Notes: generated from the letters alone by a model not told the origin. A stretch of 64,000 nt of DNA from CBFHSF01 sp965658445 (GCA_965658445.1 CBFHSF010000006.1:62001-126000); one strand, 5' to 3'; numbered from the stretch's first letter, positions 45,873 through 55,450 are shown. Numbers and translations are program-made.

Positions 45873-46811
45873 CTAAGAAGGAGTATCCAGAATGAGTTTG
45901 TAGCCCACCCCCCGGGTATTGACAATCTTCGCCAAGGGTTCTCCTTCTAATTTTTTTCGGAGTTTAGAAATGTAGACATCGAGGGTTCTGCCTACGTAAT
46001 CTCCCTCATCACCCCACACGCTATTGAGCAGGTCCTCACGATTTACCGTTTGATTTTGGTTTTGATACAATACGTGCAGCAGATCGGCTTCCTTGGAGGT
46101 CAATTCAATTTTCACCTCCTCGCGAAACAACAGAGAATGGCGTGTATCAAATTGTAAGGTTCCCAAGGCGATTACGTGGTCGCCAGACGTGGGTGTGTTT
46201 TGAGAAATTGAGTTTTTAGATCCTTTTTTCTTGCGGTTGAGCCACCATCGAATCATCATCAGCGAAAGCAACACCAGAGCGGCAAAGAAGTAAAACTGAA
46301 AAGTCGAAGAGGTCTTGGCCTCTGTGGAATCCAATGAACTTTCCACATTCGCTTCCTCCCAATCTCCCTTAAACTCAATAAAAACCGTGTAACACCCCGG
46401 AGGCAATTCACGAGATCCGCAGGGAATGAGTTCATCGCTGTGATGGGTTAACATGGAATAGCTGTACATGACTTTCTGGGAATCGCAGGGAACCAACTCC
46501 ACAATGTAGGCCGGTGGCAATTGGTAAGAACTCACAGCTTTGTCAATAATGGGAACCATAGATGAAGGCATCCACGGTTTGGTCGGCTCAAACGAAACAC
46601 CAAATTCTCCAGCGATAAAGGTTACAGGAGCAACCGCCGTGGTAGAATCTCCCGTTTCTAGGTAGAGTTGATGACCAATCCAACGCATGGCCACTTCGGC
46701 TTCTTTGGCGCGCAACCCCTCTTGGGCTGAAGCCCCAGAAAGAGAACCCAAAAGAACCATCAGCAAGAGGATTATACGCGGCCTATGGAGAAAGAAATTC
46801 CATTGTTTCAT
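45873..46811 (-). CDS. Membrane-anchored winged-helix (OmpR/PhoB-type) regulator
   Basis: A 312-aa protein with an unusual order. Residues 1-30 are a signal peptide (ending ASAQ), 31-170 a periplasmic domain with Cys residues (VELVPCDSQ, LIPCGSRELPPGCY) that could form disulfides, about 174-195 a membrane segment, and 215-312 a winged helix of the OmpR/PhoB type (LTSKEADLLHVLYQN, VNREDLLNSVWGD, RTLDVYISKLRKKL, TRGVGYKL). It would be a one-component regulator sensing the periplasm, like ToxR/CadC but with reversed order, since those have the DNA-binding part N-terminal. Target genes are unknown. Confidence 0.85.
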   Translation of the reverse strand: MKQWNFFLHRPRIILLLMVLLGSLSGASAQEGLRAKEAEVAMRWIGHQLYLETGDSTTAVAPVTFIAGEFGVSFEPTKPWMPSSMVPIIDKAVSSYQLPPAYIVELVPCDSQKVMYSYSMLTHHSDELIPCGSRELPPGCYTVFIEFKGDWEEANVESSLDSTEAKTSSTFQFYFFAALVLLSLMMIRWWLNRKKKGSKNSISQNTPTSGDHVIALGTLQFDTRHSLLFREEVKIELTSKEADLLHVLYQNQNQTVNREDLLNSVWGDEGDYVGRTLDVYISKLRKKLEGEPLAKIVNTRGVGYKLILDTPS

Positions 46812-47045
46812 GTAACAAATCTAGCGGATTGCATTGGAAATAAAGAGACCGACATACCCTATTTGGAAATTTCTTCCATACAAGCGTCCAAGGTTTTGGA
46901 GAATTTTGACAACGATAGGGAACGATGGGATTTTATTTAGGGGAAAACAATGGAGACCTCAAGGATTTCAGAATCCTTAATACGAAACCCTAATCTTGAG
47001 CGTTTTATCCTATAAAAACACGACCGTAACCAAACGCGCTCTACC

Positions 47046-47414
47046 ATGTCTACAAAAAACCTTTCTTGGCCTTGGCAACTTCCCGAATTTCTTTTGATGG
47101 CAGCCGTAATCTTCTACTGGGTTTCCACAGCCAATGCCCTTAATCTCATTGCTATTGGGCTTCTCGCCGTCCTCTTTATTCAGTGGAGGTTTTCCATACG
47201 ATGGATGGGCATATTGATTCCCAGCTTTCTGTCTTTGGCCAGCTCTTACATGATGTTGGCGGTTTGGTCAGAGTACAAAGAATTTCCTGAGCCCAACGCA
47301 GAGGCTTATCAATTACTGGGTGTAGGTATGGGATTCTTCCTCTCCACTTGGATTGTGAGCGGAGTGATGATATACAAATACGCCCACCTCTATCCGTTAC
47401 GTCAAAGGGCGTAG
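47046..47414 (+). CDS. Small integral membrane protein, unknown
   Basis: A 122-aa protein with four predicted membrane segments (about 13-28, 32-48, 53-73, 89-109). The charges suggest both ends in the cytoplasm. No family recognised. It is divergent from the regulator at 45873-46811 across a 234-bp spacer, and could be one of its targets; that is only a positional guess. Confidence 0.6.
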   Translation: MSTKNLSWPWQLPEFLLMAAVIFYWVSTANALNLIAIGLLAVLFIQWRFSIRWMGILIPSFLSLASSYMMLAVWSEYKEFPEPNAEAYQLLGVGMGFFLSTWIVSGVMIYKYAHLYPLRQRA

Positions 47415-47523
47415 AAAAAAGTTCTTTCTATAGTAGAATCACCGTAGACAACGTTATCTGCGAAAGCAAAATCACGCTTGGATTGTAAAAGGTTTTGTAA
47501 TTTCACATAAAACCAAACATCCC

Positions 47524-47922
47524 ATGCTTAGAAATATTTTTTCCGTAGTCGCAGGATTACTCCTAGGAGGCGCTGCTAACATGGCGCTCATTTTGCTCAG
47601 TCCCGTGCTCATTCCTCCTCCAGAAGGTTTTGACTTTACCACGCCAGAAGGATTGGCCGCTGGCATGGAATTCATGGAACCCAAACATTTTATCATGCCC
47701 TTCTTGGCCCACGCAGTAGGAACCTTGGTGGGAGCTTTTGTGGCCGTTAAAATTTCCAAGACGAACAAAATGGTTATTCCCTTGATCATTGGGGCCGCAT
47801 TTTTTGCCGGTGGACTGTCTATGGTTTTGGACTACCCCTCTCCCATGTGGTTCAACGTGCTCGATTTGGGCGTAGCCTATATTCCAATGGCACTCTTGGG
47901 ATACCGATGGGCGCGTTCTTAG
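47524..47922 (+). CDS. Small integral membrane protein, unknown
   Basis: A 132-aa protein with four hydrophobic segments (about 5-27, 58-76, 83-100, 108-126) and Gly/Ala-rich helices (GLLLGGAANMALILL, HAVGTLVGAFVAVKI). The fold and motifs resemble other small, Gly-rich bacterial membrane proteins of unknown role. It stands alone. Confidence 0.65.
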   Translation: MLRNIFSVVAGLLLGGAANMALILLSPVLIPPPEGFDFTTPEGLAAGMEFMEPKHFIMPFLAHAVGTLVGAFVAVKISKTNKMVIPLIIGAAFFAGGLSMVLDYPSPMWFNVLDLGVAYIPMALLGYRWARS

Positions 47923-48018
47923 TTTGATGACGCTTTGAACTAATTGGACATAATTTGAGCTTTTTCAGAAAGTCCTGACCTCCCCTTTGTGGTATCATTG
48001 TTTTATATTAAATGAGAG

Positions 48019-48935
48019 ATGGTACTGGATTCTAAGATTATTGAGTTTAAGGGAATGCCGCTTTTTCAGAAAGCGCGATTTAAGGCCCCCATGGACATGC
48101 AGGGTTCCTTTGCAGAGTTTGCTTGTTTCTTCTACGTTGTAGAGGGAAGTATGATGAGTTTTGATGCACGAGGCGCCCATGTGCTTCAGGAAAAGAGGCC
48201 ATGGTCAAAAATTGCAGCAACTATGTGCAACGCTATGTAGGAACCAATGATCAGACCGAATGCGAGGCCATCGCCGTCTACCTATACCCCGATCTTTTGA
48301 GAACCATATACCGTGACGAAGTCCCCTCCTTCCTGAAACAAAAACACCCTCAAGCCCCCAAAAATTTGTGGCGAATGCCCTCGTGGAGCAATTCATGAGC
48401 AATTTGGCCTTGTACTTTGAAGATCCAGAATGGCTAGATGAGGACTTGGGAATTTTGAAGCTCAAAGAACTTATGATGACTTTGCTGGCCCCAGAAAACC
48501 ACCAAAACATTCGCAAGCTTCTCTCGGAAATCTTTTCTCCCACTGAAATCGCATTTGTACAGACCATAGAGAAAAACCTTTTCAACCCCTTAAAGATTGA
48601 ACAACTGGCCTTTATCTGTCACATGAGCCTTTCCACTTTTAAGAGAGAATTTTAAAAAGGCCTTTGGCCAAACCCCTGCCAAATACATTAAGCAACGCCG
48701 ATTGGAGAAGGCAGAAAAAATGCTGCTGTCTACCGGAAAGGCCATTTCAGAAATTGCCTATGATTCTAGGTTTCAAGACCCCACGACTTTTACGGTGAAC
48801 TTTCATGTAGCCTTTGGCAAATCCCCCTCGGAGTATCGTTTGACACAACTGGCTCAAATGGGAAAGCAAACGAACTTTTACAGAAAGAAAACCACTTGTA
48901 ACCTCCTGATATTTGGACTGTTAAAAAACAATTAA
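48019..48935 (+). pseudogene. AraC-family regulator with three frameshifts
   Basis: Four reading-frame pieces join into one AraC-type protein of about 300 residues. Piece 1 (48019) has an N-terminal sensor part (FFYVVEGSMMSFDARGAHVL). Piece 2 (MVKNCSNYVQRYV to KHPQAPK) follows a 1-nt loss near 48196-48200. Piece 3 (VANALVEQFMSNLALYF to SFKREF) follows a 1-nt loss in the A-run at 48360-48365. Piece 4 (KKAFGQTPAKYIKQRRLEKAEKMLL, then ISEIAYDSRFQDPTTFTVNF) follows an extra T at 48650-48653. The HTH pair is complete if the shifts are repaired. The next gene is an SRPBCC protein, as near the AraC gene at 63 kb. Confidence 0.85.
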
Positions 48936-48954
48936 CCGTTAAAATTAAATTATC

Positions 48955-49476
48955 ATGAGTGGATTTAACATTTCAAGAGAAATTACCATTGCCGTGTCTG
49001 AAGAGAAGGTGTGGGAAATGGTAGGACCTGGATTCGTAGACGTTTATAAGTGGTCTTCCAATGTGGATCACGCCAGTGGAACCGGAACTCCAGAGTTTGA
49101 AGGCGCCGTATGCAGCGAGAGATCTTGTGACCTCAACGTAAAGGGCTTTTCTAAAATCAGTGAGAAGCTCACCAAGTACGACGAAAAGACCAAGACCTTG
49201 GCATATACCGTTCAAGAGGGAATGCCCGGATTTGTAACCGAAGCGACCAATGAATGGTCTATTGTCCCTGTCGGAAAAAATGCCTCCAAACTCGTAATGA
49301 AGGCTCGATTTGGTTCCAAAGGAATCATGGGCACCTTGATGAATGGAATGATGGAAAAGAAAATGGTCCAAACCCTTGAGACCGTCCTCAAAGACGCCAA
49401 AGTCTATGCAGAAACAGGACTTCCGTCCAAAGCCAAGAGAAATCGTATGAAGGAATTAGCGCTTAAAGTCGCATAA
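48955..49476 (+). CDS. SRPBCC family protein (START/polyketide cyclase fold)
   Basis: A 173-aa protein with the SRPBCC fold: NISREITIAVSEEKVWEMV at the start, FEGAVCSERSCDL in the middle and a long C-terminal helix (MEKKMVQTLETVLKDAKVY). The fold binds hydrophobic ligands in a large cavity; its ligand is unknown. It lies 19 bp after a broken AraC gene and before an epimerase remnant. A shorter relative (151 aa) is at 61499. Confidence 0.75.
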   Translation: MSGFNISREITIAVSEEKVWEMVGPGFVDVYKWSSNVDHASGTGTPEFEGAVCSERSCDLNVKGFSKISEKLTKYDEKTKTLAYTVQEGMPGFVTEATNEWSIVPVGKNASKLVMKARFGSKGIMGTLMNGMMEKKMVQTLETVLKDAKVYAETGLPSKAKRNRMKELALKVA

Positions 49477-49545
49477 CCAGAGTCGAGTTATTTGAATTAT
49501 ACACTCAAAAGTCTCCATTTAAAAATAATAACTTTAGTCCAACTT

Positions 49546-49712
49546 ATGCTGAAGACTTACAGGTATCTAGGATTCGTTCTTCACATCATGAAGACCCTCA
49601 GCCCCAACTCCGTAGTAGATACCAATCAAATTGGCCTGGCCATGGTTGCCTGTGCCACCGAGGGGTATTCTCAAAAAATCGTAAACCCGCGGACATCAAT
49701 AAACTAGCTTAG
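49546..49712 (+). pseudogene. C-terminal remnant of an NAD(P)-binding epimerase/SDR
   Basis: The frame (start not certain) reads MLKTYRYLGFVLHIMKTLSP, NSVVDTNQIGLAMVACATEGYSQKIV. Relatives of atypical SDR/epimerase end with TTxxLGRAMINVALxGxxKxILEN and ADI-x-LA. The expected last residues ADINKLA with a TAG (49710-49712) appear in the next frame, so there is a further frameshift near 49686. The N-terminal Rossmann part is absent. Confidence 0.6.
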
Positions 49713-49784
49713 TCCTAGGACGAGTATTGGGTTTTTATTGTTTCTTTGAGTTCCCGTAAACGGACTTCTCGAAAACGCTTCTAA

Positions 49785-51203
49785 ATGGTATTTAGCAGTT
49801 TACTTTTTCTGCTCTATTTCTTGCCTGTATTCACGGCCCTGTACTATTGGACCCCAAATAGGTTTAAGAACGCTTGGGTATTGATAGGTTCCATTGTCTT
49901 TTACAGCTGGGGAGCTCCTAAATTTATAGCCGTCATCCTCCTGTCTACCTTTATTGATTTCCACTTTGTGCGATGGATGGACGCGTCGCAATCCAAGAGA
50001 AAAAGGCAGCTCTGGCTTTTGGGTTCTTTGACCATTAACCTGGGGCTTTTGGCGTATTTCAAATATTCTAACTTCTTTATTGACAACGTAAACGCCCTCC
50101 TCTCCCCCCTGGGAGGCGAGCCCATACATTGGGTCAAGTTGGTTTTGCCCTTGGGCATCTCCTTTTACACCTTTGAGACGGTTACCTATGTTGTGGACGT
50201 ATACCGAAAAGAACACAAACCGCTCCACAACTTTTGGGATTACCAATTATACATCATTTTCTTCCCAAAACTCATAGCAGGTCCCATCGTTCGATTTATA
50301 GATTTTGCGGACCAAATAACCGATCGTTTTTCTAAGGACACATGGGATAAGAGACTTCGAGGATTCCAGCGGTTTTGCCTTGGGTTGGGAAAAAAGGTTT
50401 TAATCGCCAACTCCGTTGGGGCTTATGCCGATGAAATTATGGCCGTGGCGCCCCAAGAACTCACACCATCCATCGCTTGGATTGGAATACTGTGCTACAC
50501 CTTCCAGATCTACTTTGACTTTTCTGGTTATTCAGATATGGCCCTTGGCTTGGGCCGAATGATGGGCTTTAGCCTTCCTGAAAACTTCGAAAACCCCTAC
50601 ACCTCTGCCAGCATTACGGAATTCTGGAGGCGATGGCATATTACCTTGGGCGCATGGATGAAGAACTACCTCTACATTCCCCTAGGTGGAAACCAATCTT
50701 CTCCAAAGTGGAAGGTGTATAGAAATCTTTGGATTGTATTTCTATTCTCTGGACTGTGGCACGGAGCCAGCTGGAATTTTGTTCTGTGGGGAGCCTATCA
50801 CGGGGCCTTTTTAGTCCTGGAGCGATGGTTCCTACTCAAGTGGTATGAAAAGCTGGGGGCATTTGTACCCAGACTCATCACTTTTACCGCTGTGGTCTTT
50901 GGCTGGATCTTTTTTAGAATAGAAACCTTTGACGGAGCCATAGACTACGTGCAGGCCCTCTTTATCAGCGATGGCCATTACGCCTTTATCAGGGGCCCTC
51001 ATTTGTACTTTTTCCTGGGAATGGCCGCCCTACTCTCTTTCTTTGTTTTGATACCTGGAGGGCAACGGCTTCAGAATTGGCTGTACAAAGCGGAAGGAAG
51101 ATTTTCTGTCGCATCCTTTGGCTTCAGCTTGGCCTTGCTGTGGGTCAGCGTGATGTCCTTAGCTCAAAATTCGTTTAACCCCTTTATCTATTTTAGATTT
51201 TAA
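49785..51203 (+). CDS. MBOAT-family O-acyltransferase (AlgI-like)
   Basis: A 472-aa membrane-bound O-acyltransferase with about ten membrane segments. Motifs are YWTPNRFKNAWVLIGSIVFYSWG, LPLGISFYTFETVTYVVDVY, and RRWHITLGAWMKNYLYIPLGGN. The catalytic His is in LWHGASWNFVLWGAYHG. It is like AlgI, which passes acetyl groups across the membrane to an exopolysaccharide O-acetylase. The stop overlaps the next ATG (TAATG). No alginate-type polymerase is nearby, so it may modify another glycan. Confidence 0.92.
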   Translation: MVFSSLLFLLYFLPVFTALYYWTPNRFKNAWVLIGSIVFYSWGAPKFIAVILLSTFIDFHFVRWMDASQSKRKRQLWLLGSLTINLGLLAYFKYSNFFIDNVNALLSPLGGEPIHWVKLVLPLGISFYTFETVTYVVDVYRKEHKPLHNFWDYQLYIIFFPKLIAGPIVRFIDFADQITDRFSKDTWDKRLRGFQRFCLGLGKKVLIANSVGAYADEIMAVAPQELTPSIAWIGILCYTFQIYFDFSGYSDMALGLGRMMGFSLPENFENPYTSASITEFWRRWHITLGAWMKNYLYIPLGGNQSSPKWKVYRNLWIVFLFSGLWHGASWNFVLWGAYHGAFLVLERWFLLKWYEKLGAFVPRLITFTAVVFGWIFFRIETFDGAIDYVQALFISDGHYAFIRGPHLYFFLGMAALLSFFVLIPGGQRLQNWLYKAEGRFSVASFGFSLALLWVSVMSLAQNSFNPFIYFRF

Positions 51204-52372
51204 TGGAAAGCGAAAAGCCAAATAAAGGAACATCCCATACTGCTTCCAAATTCGCATTTGTGTTTTTGGGAATTGCGGTAGTTTTTATTTTGATCCAGTC
51301 CCTTTACCACTTCATCCCTGCCGCACCCTTAAAGGGATATTTTGAGGAAGTCAAAGAGCCTGAATGGTCCTTTAAAAGCTGGTTTTCCGGGGAATATCAG
51401 CGGCAATCTGAAGAAGCTATTTCTAGAAATTGGGGATTCTCCAATTCAGCCATTAGAATGCAAAATCAATTAAATTACTCACTCTTCAACAAAACCAATA
51501 TTCCCGAAGGAGTTTTGATTGGGAAGACAGGGTTTCTCTTTGAAGAAACGTATTTAGAAGCGGCTAACGGGGAAGATTATCTTGGAGATTCTACCCTAAA
51601 TTTTATAGCAGAAGAACTCAAGTTACTTTCGGATTCCCTCCGAAGTAAAGACAAGGCGTTTCTCTTTGTTATTGCACCAAACAAAGTATTGTTCCATTCA
51701 GAGGAAATTCCCGCCAACCGTCTAAGTCTATCAAATAAAACGAACCGGATCATCCTCACCCAATTACTGCGCGAAAAAGAGGTTCCTTACATCGATTTTA
51801 ATGAGGAGTTTAAGCGGGTGATTAAACCTAATTTTAGAGAGCAAGATAGCCTACAAGCACCTATTTTTAGCTCCATGGGAATTCATTGGTCATACTATGC
51901 CGCCGCCGTAGCAAATGAAACCATATTTAAAGCAATAGAGAGACAAACCCCTCGATTTAGTGTTGTATGCGACTGGGAAGCTTCCACTTGGAGAGAGCCA
52001 AGAGGGACTGAATTGGATATAGGGAACACCCTTAATCTATGGTTACCAATAAAACAAGACTTTTTAATGGCCGAACCCCAGCTCCAATTAAAAGCGAATA
52101 CTCCTAAAGCGAATCTTTTAGTAATCGGAGATAGTTTTTATTGGACTTTAGTAAGCCAAGGAGAAGCTTCTAAGGTTTACAACAACAATACCTTTTGGTA
52201 TTACAATAAACAGGAATATAAAACCGGCCAATTGACCTCGAGAAAAATTCCCATTCGAGATACGGAACTAACAGAAGAAATCATGACAAATGATGTCGTT
52301 ATGATCGTTACCTCTGACCCAAACTTGCGATATACTTTGTGGAGCCTATTGGATTCAATCAATTTTCATTAA
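51203..52372 (+). CDS. AlgJ/AlgX-like SGNH O-acetyltransferase
   Basis: A 389-aa protein with one N-terminal membrane anchor (about 17-37) and a periplasmic SGNH-like domain. The Ser is in LVIGDSFYW and the His in SSMGIHWSYYAA, as in AlgJ/AlgX proteins that move acetyl from the MBOAT partner to the sugar. It is translationally coupled to the MBOAT gene. The sequence is AT-richer than its neighbours by eye. Substrate unknown. Confidence 0.82.
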   Translation: MESEKPNKGTSHTASKFAFVFLGIAVVFILIQSLYHFIPAAPLKGYFEEVKEPEWSFKSWFSGEYQRQSEEAISRNWGFSNSAIRMQNQLNYSLFNKTNIPEGVLIGKTGFLFEETYLEAANGEDYLGDSTLNFIAEELKLLSDSLRSKDKAFLFVIAPNKVLFHSEEIPANRLSLSNKTNRIILTQLLREKEVPYIDFNEEFKRVIKPNFREQDSLQAPIFSSMGIHWSYYAAAVANETIFKAIERQTPRFSVVCDWEASTWREPRGTELDIGNTLNLWLPIKQDFLMAEPQLQLKANTPKANLLVIGDSFYWTLVSQGEASKVYNNNTFWYYNKQEYKTGQLTSRKIPIRDTELTEEIMTNDVVMIVTSDPNLRYTLWSLLDSINFH

Positions 52373-52460
52373 AAACTTGAAGAGCGAATATATTTCAAAT
52401 ACGTAGGATTACGCTTATCTTGTAGGAACTGTCGTATTTTAACACATTATTTTCCACACC

Positions 52461-52868
52461 ATGAAAAAGCTCCTATTTTCAATCAGTGGAATTCTACTCA
52501 TGGCCTTAGCCACGCACTCGGAATCACTTACTGCTCCGGTTGCTCAAGGTGTTTACGGAGGAACCGTTGAAGACATTGAGGTTTATCAAACACATGCAGA
52601 TTCTGTCTGTTTAGTGATTTCTACCCGAAGCCCTAATTCACTTTTTTACTGAAGAGGTTACCGAGGTAGCGGCATTGTAAATGTTAAATGGACGCCACTT
52701 CCCTGTGCGGACGAAAATGATGGATTTGGCGGAGACATTCAACAGGTAGAAGTACACCACGGAAGTCAAACCATTTTCTTTTTGCATCAAGGCACCTTAT
52801 ACACTACCACGCGAAGTGCTCCTTCAGCCATATCAACGGTGGAGGAATTGTGTAAACTCCCCTCGTAA
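52461..52868 (+). pseudogene. N-terminal fragment of a secreted protein with in-frame TGA
   Basis: The gene has a proper start and signal peptide (MKKLLFSISG, ending ATHS). It reads VYGGTVEDIEVYQTHADSVCL then TGA at 52650-52652 after NSLFY. The frame continues with RGYRGSGIVNVKWTPLPCAD and GGDIQQVEVHHGSQTIFFLHQG to a TAA at 52866-52868. The reading past the stop is too protein-like to be chance. The C-terminus also looks cut, since it runs into the convergent beta-lactamase-like remnant. Function not recognised. Confidence 0.65.
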
Positions 52869-53693
52869 AAACCTCGGATAAATTTGGCTACATCCAATGA
52901 TGAGGAAACAAATATTCCATTCCCTCCACGAGTAGAAAAATAAGAGTCATAAGGTATAGCCCCCACCCAATTGGTGTTGTTGTAGATTCCGTTCATGTTT
53001 CCTAAGTCGTAACCCTAAGAGGTAGAATAGGTCTCATTCATTCCCAAGGGGGTGTACAATCGAGTTTGAAATAACTGATCCAAGGATTGACCAGAAGCAT
53101 TCTCGGCAATCCAACCTGCCAATAAGAAATTCACAAGACATTCGTACCTGTGTTCTTGATTCGGATTGGGAGTAGTTCCCACAAAATATGTAGAACTGGC
53201 CACGTCTCTGAGGTTCCAGACACTGTCTCTGTCTGCCCACACATCATTCCACAAAGGCGTGGGTGGCGTGGCCGAAGACCAAGTATCGTTTAAATCGGTA
53301 GTGTGGTTCAGTAACTGTTTTATGGTTAGGGTACTTTCGATATCCGAAGAAATGGTATCAGTTCCTAAGTAATCGCCAATGGGATCATTGATATCTAACA
53401 AACCTTCTTCGTGCAATTGTAAAATAACGGCAGTGGTCAGAGACTTACCTACACTCCCACTGTTCCAATATTTATTCGAGCACAGGATTACCCGGAGAAG
53501 ACTCTCCTGCCATCCCTGTCCAAACACATTCTCCGGGAAAAATAATGGTGGCGGTTACACCCTCCAATCCCAAGCCGGAAATTTTAGAATCCAATAAAAA
53601 TTGCAAATCGGCGGCTAACGCAGAATCGACTTGAGCTCGAGCGGAAGAACAAAAAACGGAGAATGCAAAAAGAAACGCTGCTAATGTATTCAC
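52787..53693 (-). pseudogene. Broken serine hydrolase (beta-lactamase class C-like)
   Basis: Three frame pieces on the minus strand form one beta-lactamase/penicillin-binding-like protein. Piece 1 has a signal peptide (MNTLAAFLFAFSV) and GVTATIIFPGECVWTGMAGESS. A frameshift near 53472-53480 leads to NSGSVGKSLTTAVILQLHEEG with the catalytic SxxK (SVGK), then LLNHTTDLNDTW and HRYECLVNFLLAGWIAE. A TAG at 53015-53017 stops it, but the frame goes on (GYDLGNMNGIYNNTNW, LDVAKFIRGFYEGSL). The 3' end overlaps the convergent remnant at 52461-52868. Confidence 0.8.
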
Positions 53694-53844
53694 CTGATTG
53701 TAGGTTAGTTAGATTTTCAATGTACGAACAATTATCGGCTTTATCCGATATCATGGATTGCACTACCGATTTTTAGGTATGTGCCATTCTCAAAATTTTT
53801 CTCACATTTGAGACACTTAAAACCTACTGACAAAAACCTAAAAC

Positions 53845-54339
53845 ATGAAATCAAGAATCATCCAATTCTTCTCTCTATCCCTAACCGTTTTTCTTTGCAG
53901 TTGTGCCACTATCATGAGTGGTCCCAACCAAGAATTCACCTTTAGAACCGAACCCACCCGTGCCACCGTCAGACTCAACGGAATGGACATTGGCAAAACG
54001 CCTTTGACGAGAAACTTGGATCGTTCAATCTCTTACGAAGTAGAAATCACCATGCCCGGTTACAAACCCTACTACCTCAGGTTGGAAAAGGGATTCAACG
54101 GCTGGTATATTGGAAACATTCTATTTGGAGGCATCGTAGGTCTTATTGTAGACCCATTGACCGGAGCCATCTACACCTTGACGCCAGAAGATGAATTGGG
54201 CAACACCCCGAGAAACATGTGGGTAAAAAGCGATTTCGGTAATCTCACCTTAGATATTTCCATGACGCCTGTGGACGGACAAATCCCCTATGACTACATG
54301 GAGGAAGACGACTCATCTCAAGGTTCTCCCATGGAGTAG
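53845..54339 (+). CDS. PEGA-domain lipoprotein
   Basis: A 164-aa lipoprotein (lipobox LCSC). Residues about 30-75 are a PEGA domain: FRTEPTRATVRLNGMDIGKTPLTRNLDR, followed by YEVEITMPGYKPYY. A Gly-rich hydrophobic stretch (about 92-112, WYIGNILFGGIVGLIVDPLTGAIY) follows, a pattern common in such small outer-membrane-associated proteins. PEGA domains are thought to bind or pack against surface glycans. The tail is acidic. Confidence 0.8.
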   Translation: MKSRIIQFFSLSLTVFLCSCATIMSGPNQEFTFRTEPTRATVRLNGMDIGKTPLTRNLDRSISYEVEITMPGYKPYYLRLEKGFNGWYIGNILFGGIVGLIVDPLTGAIYTLTPEDELGNTPRNMWVKSDFGNLTLDISMTPVDGQIPYDYMEEDDSSQGSPME

Positions 54340-54453
54340 ACGCCATTTTCCTTCTCCCTGTGTGGCGTTAAAACTATCTCAATTTAGATTTCTTTCACAC
54401 GGCGTTTTGGCAGTGGGAAGTACTTTGGTGGCATAAACTAAAAACCTCCAACT

Positions 54454-55450
54454 ATGAGACTTCAACCATCTTTGAAAAATCTCATGAGTTTTACATTGAT
54501 CACTTCCTCCATGGCGGTGCATCAAGCCATGGCTCAACCCGAACCGACCCCAGAACCCCAAATCAGTTTTGCCCGAGAAGTTCGCTCACATGAATACTAT
54601 GTAGAACAAGCAGGGCTTTGGTGGGCACAAACCCAACAGAATCCAAAGGACGAAAACGCCTGGTACCAATACTTCCGCGCGTGCAGAAATGCCCAAGGGA
54701 CGGACAACTGGTCTGCAGATTTTGTGAATGAAGCGGATTACTTGAGATTGGCCCCAGACATCATCGCACTGATGGAGGAAGAAATTCCTGGCTCATTTAC
54801 CCTTCAATTTATAAAGGGGTCTCACCAAGGGGTTTCTACAGAAAACAGTGAATTCATCCTCAAGGCGTACAGACAAAACCCCTATTTCGAGGATCTTTTG
54901 GCCGATGTGGTTTCTTACGCACACGCCAGTCACAATCCTGAATTGAGACGTGAGGCTAACATCAAATGGCACGACCAAGGCGATTGGCCCGATGGCTTCT
55001 TGACCTTCGGCTACAACCAATTGGTGTCCGTTCCCAAAAATGGAATTCTATTGGTTTCTGGAGACAATGACACCTACCCTGCTTGGATGCTACAAGATGC
55101 CTTGGGGATTAGAACTGATGTCAAGGTTTTAAACATCGATTTCTTCCTCAACCCAGACTACGCAAAGGCAGAACTGAAAGCTCTGGGGATGCCGGAACTG
55201 GAGCTACCGCCCATTGATGTCAAAAATGCGATGGGACAACTTTGGACTTCCGCTGTCTGAGCCTCGAGGCCAAGGCAGAATTGACCAACTGAATCAAACC
55301 CTATTAGAGTCCTTGGGACACGCCTATCAATGGGAAACACAAAAGGGAAGCACTGAAATTGCCGACACCTATAAATCCATCGCCCGAGATTATTTGTACA
55401 GAACGCATACGATGGAGGAATCAAATAAAATGATTGAAGACCTCTTTTAA
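54454..55450 (+). pseudogene. Secreted protein gene with frameshift and probable internal deletion
   Basis: Piece 1 (54454-55260) has a signal peptide (ending QAMAQ) and AREVRSHEYYVEQAGLWW, NILLVSGDNDTYPAWMLQDALG-like text, then goes out of frame. Piece 2, one frame off, carries on with NFGLPLSEPRGQGRIDQLNQ and SLGHAYQWETQKGSTEIADTYKSIARDY to 55450. In relatives more than a few residues separate these parts, so a deletion is probable with the shift near 55240. The family (sometimes found with multi-pass DUF2723-like proteins) has no clear function. Confidence 0.6.
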
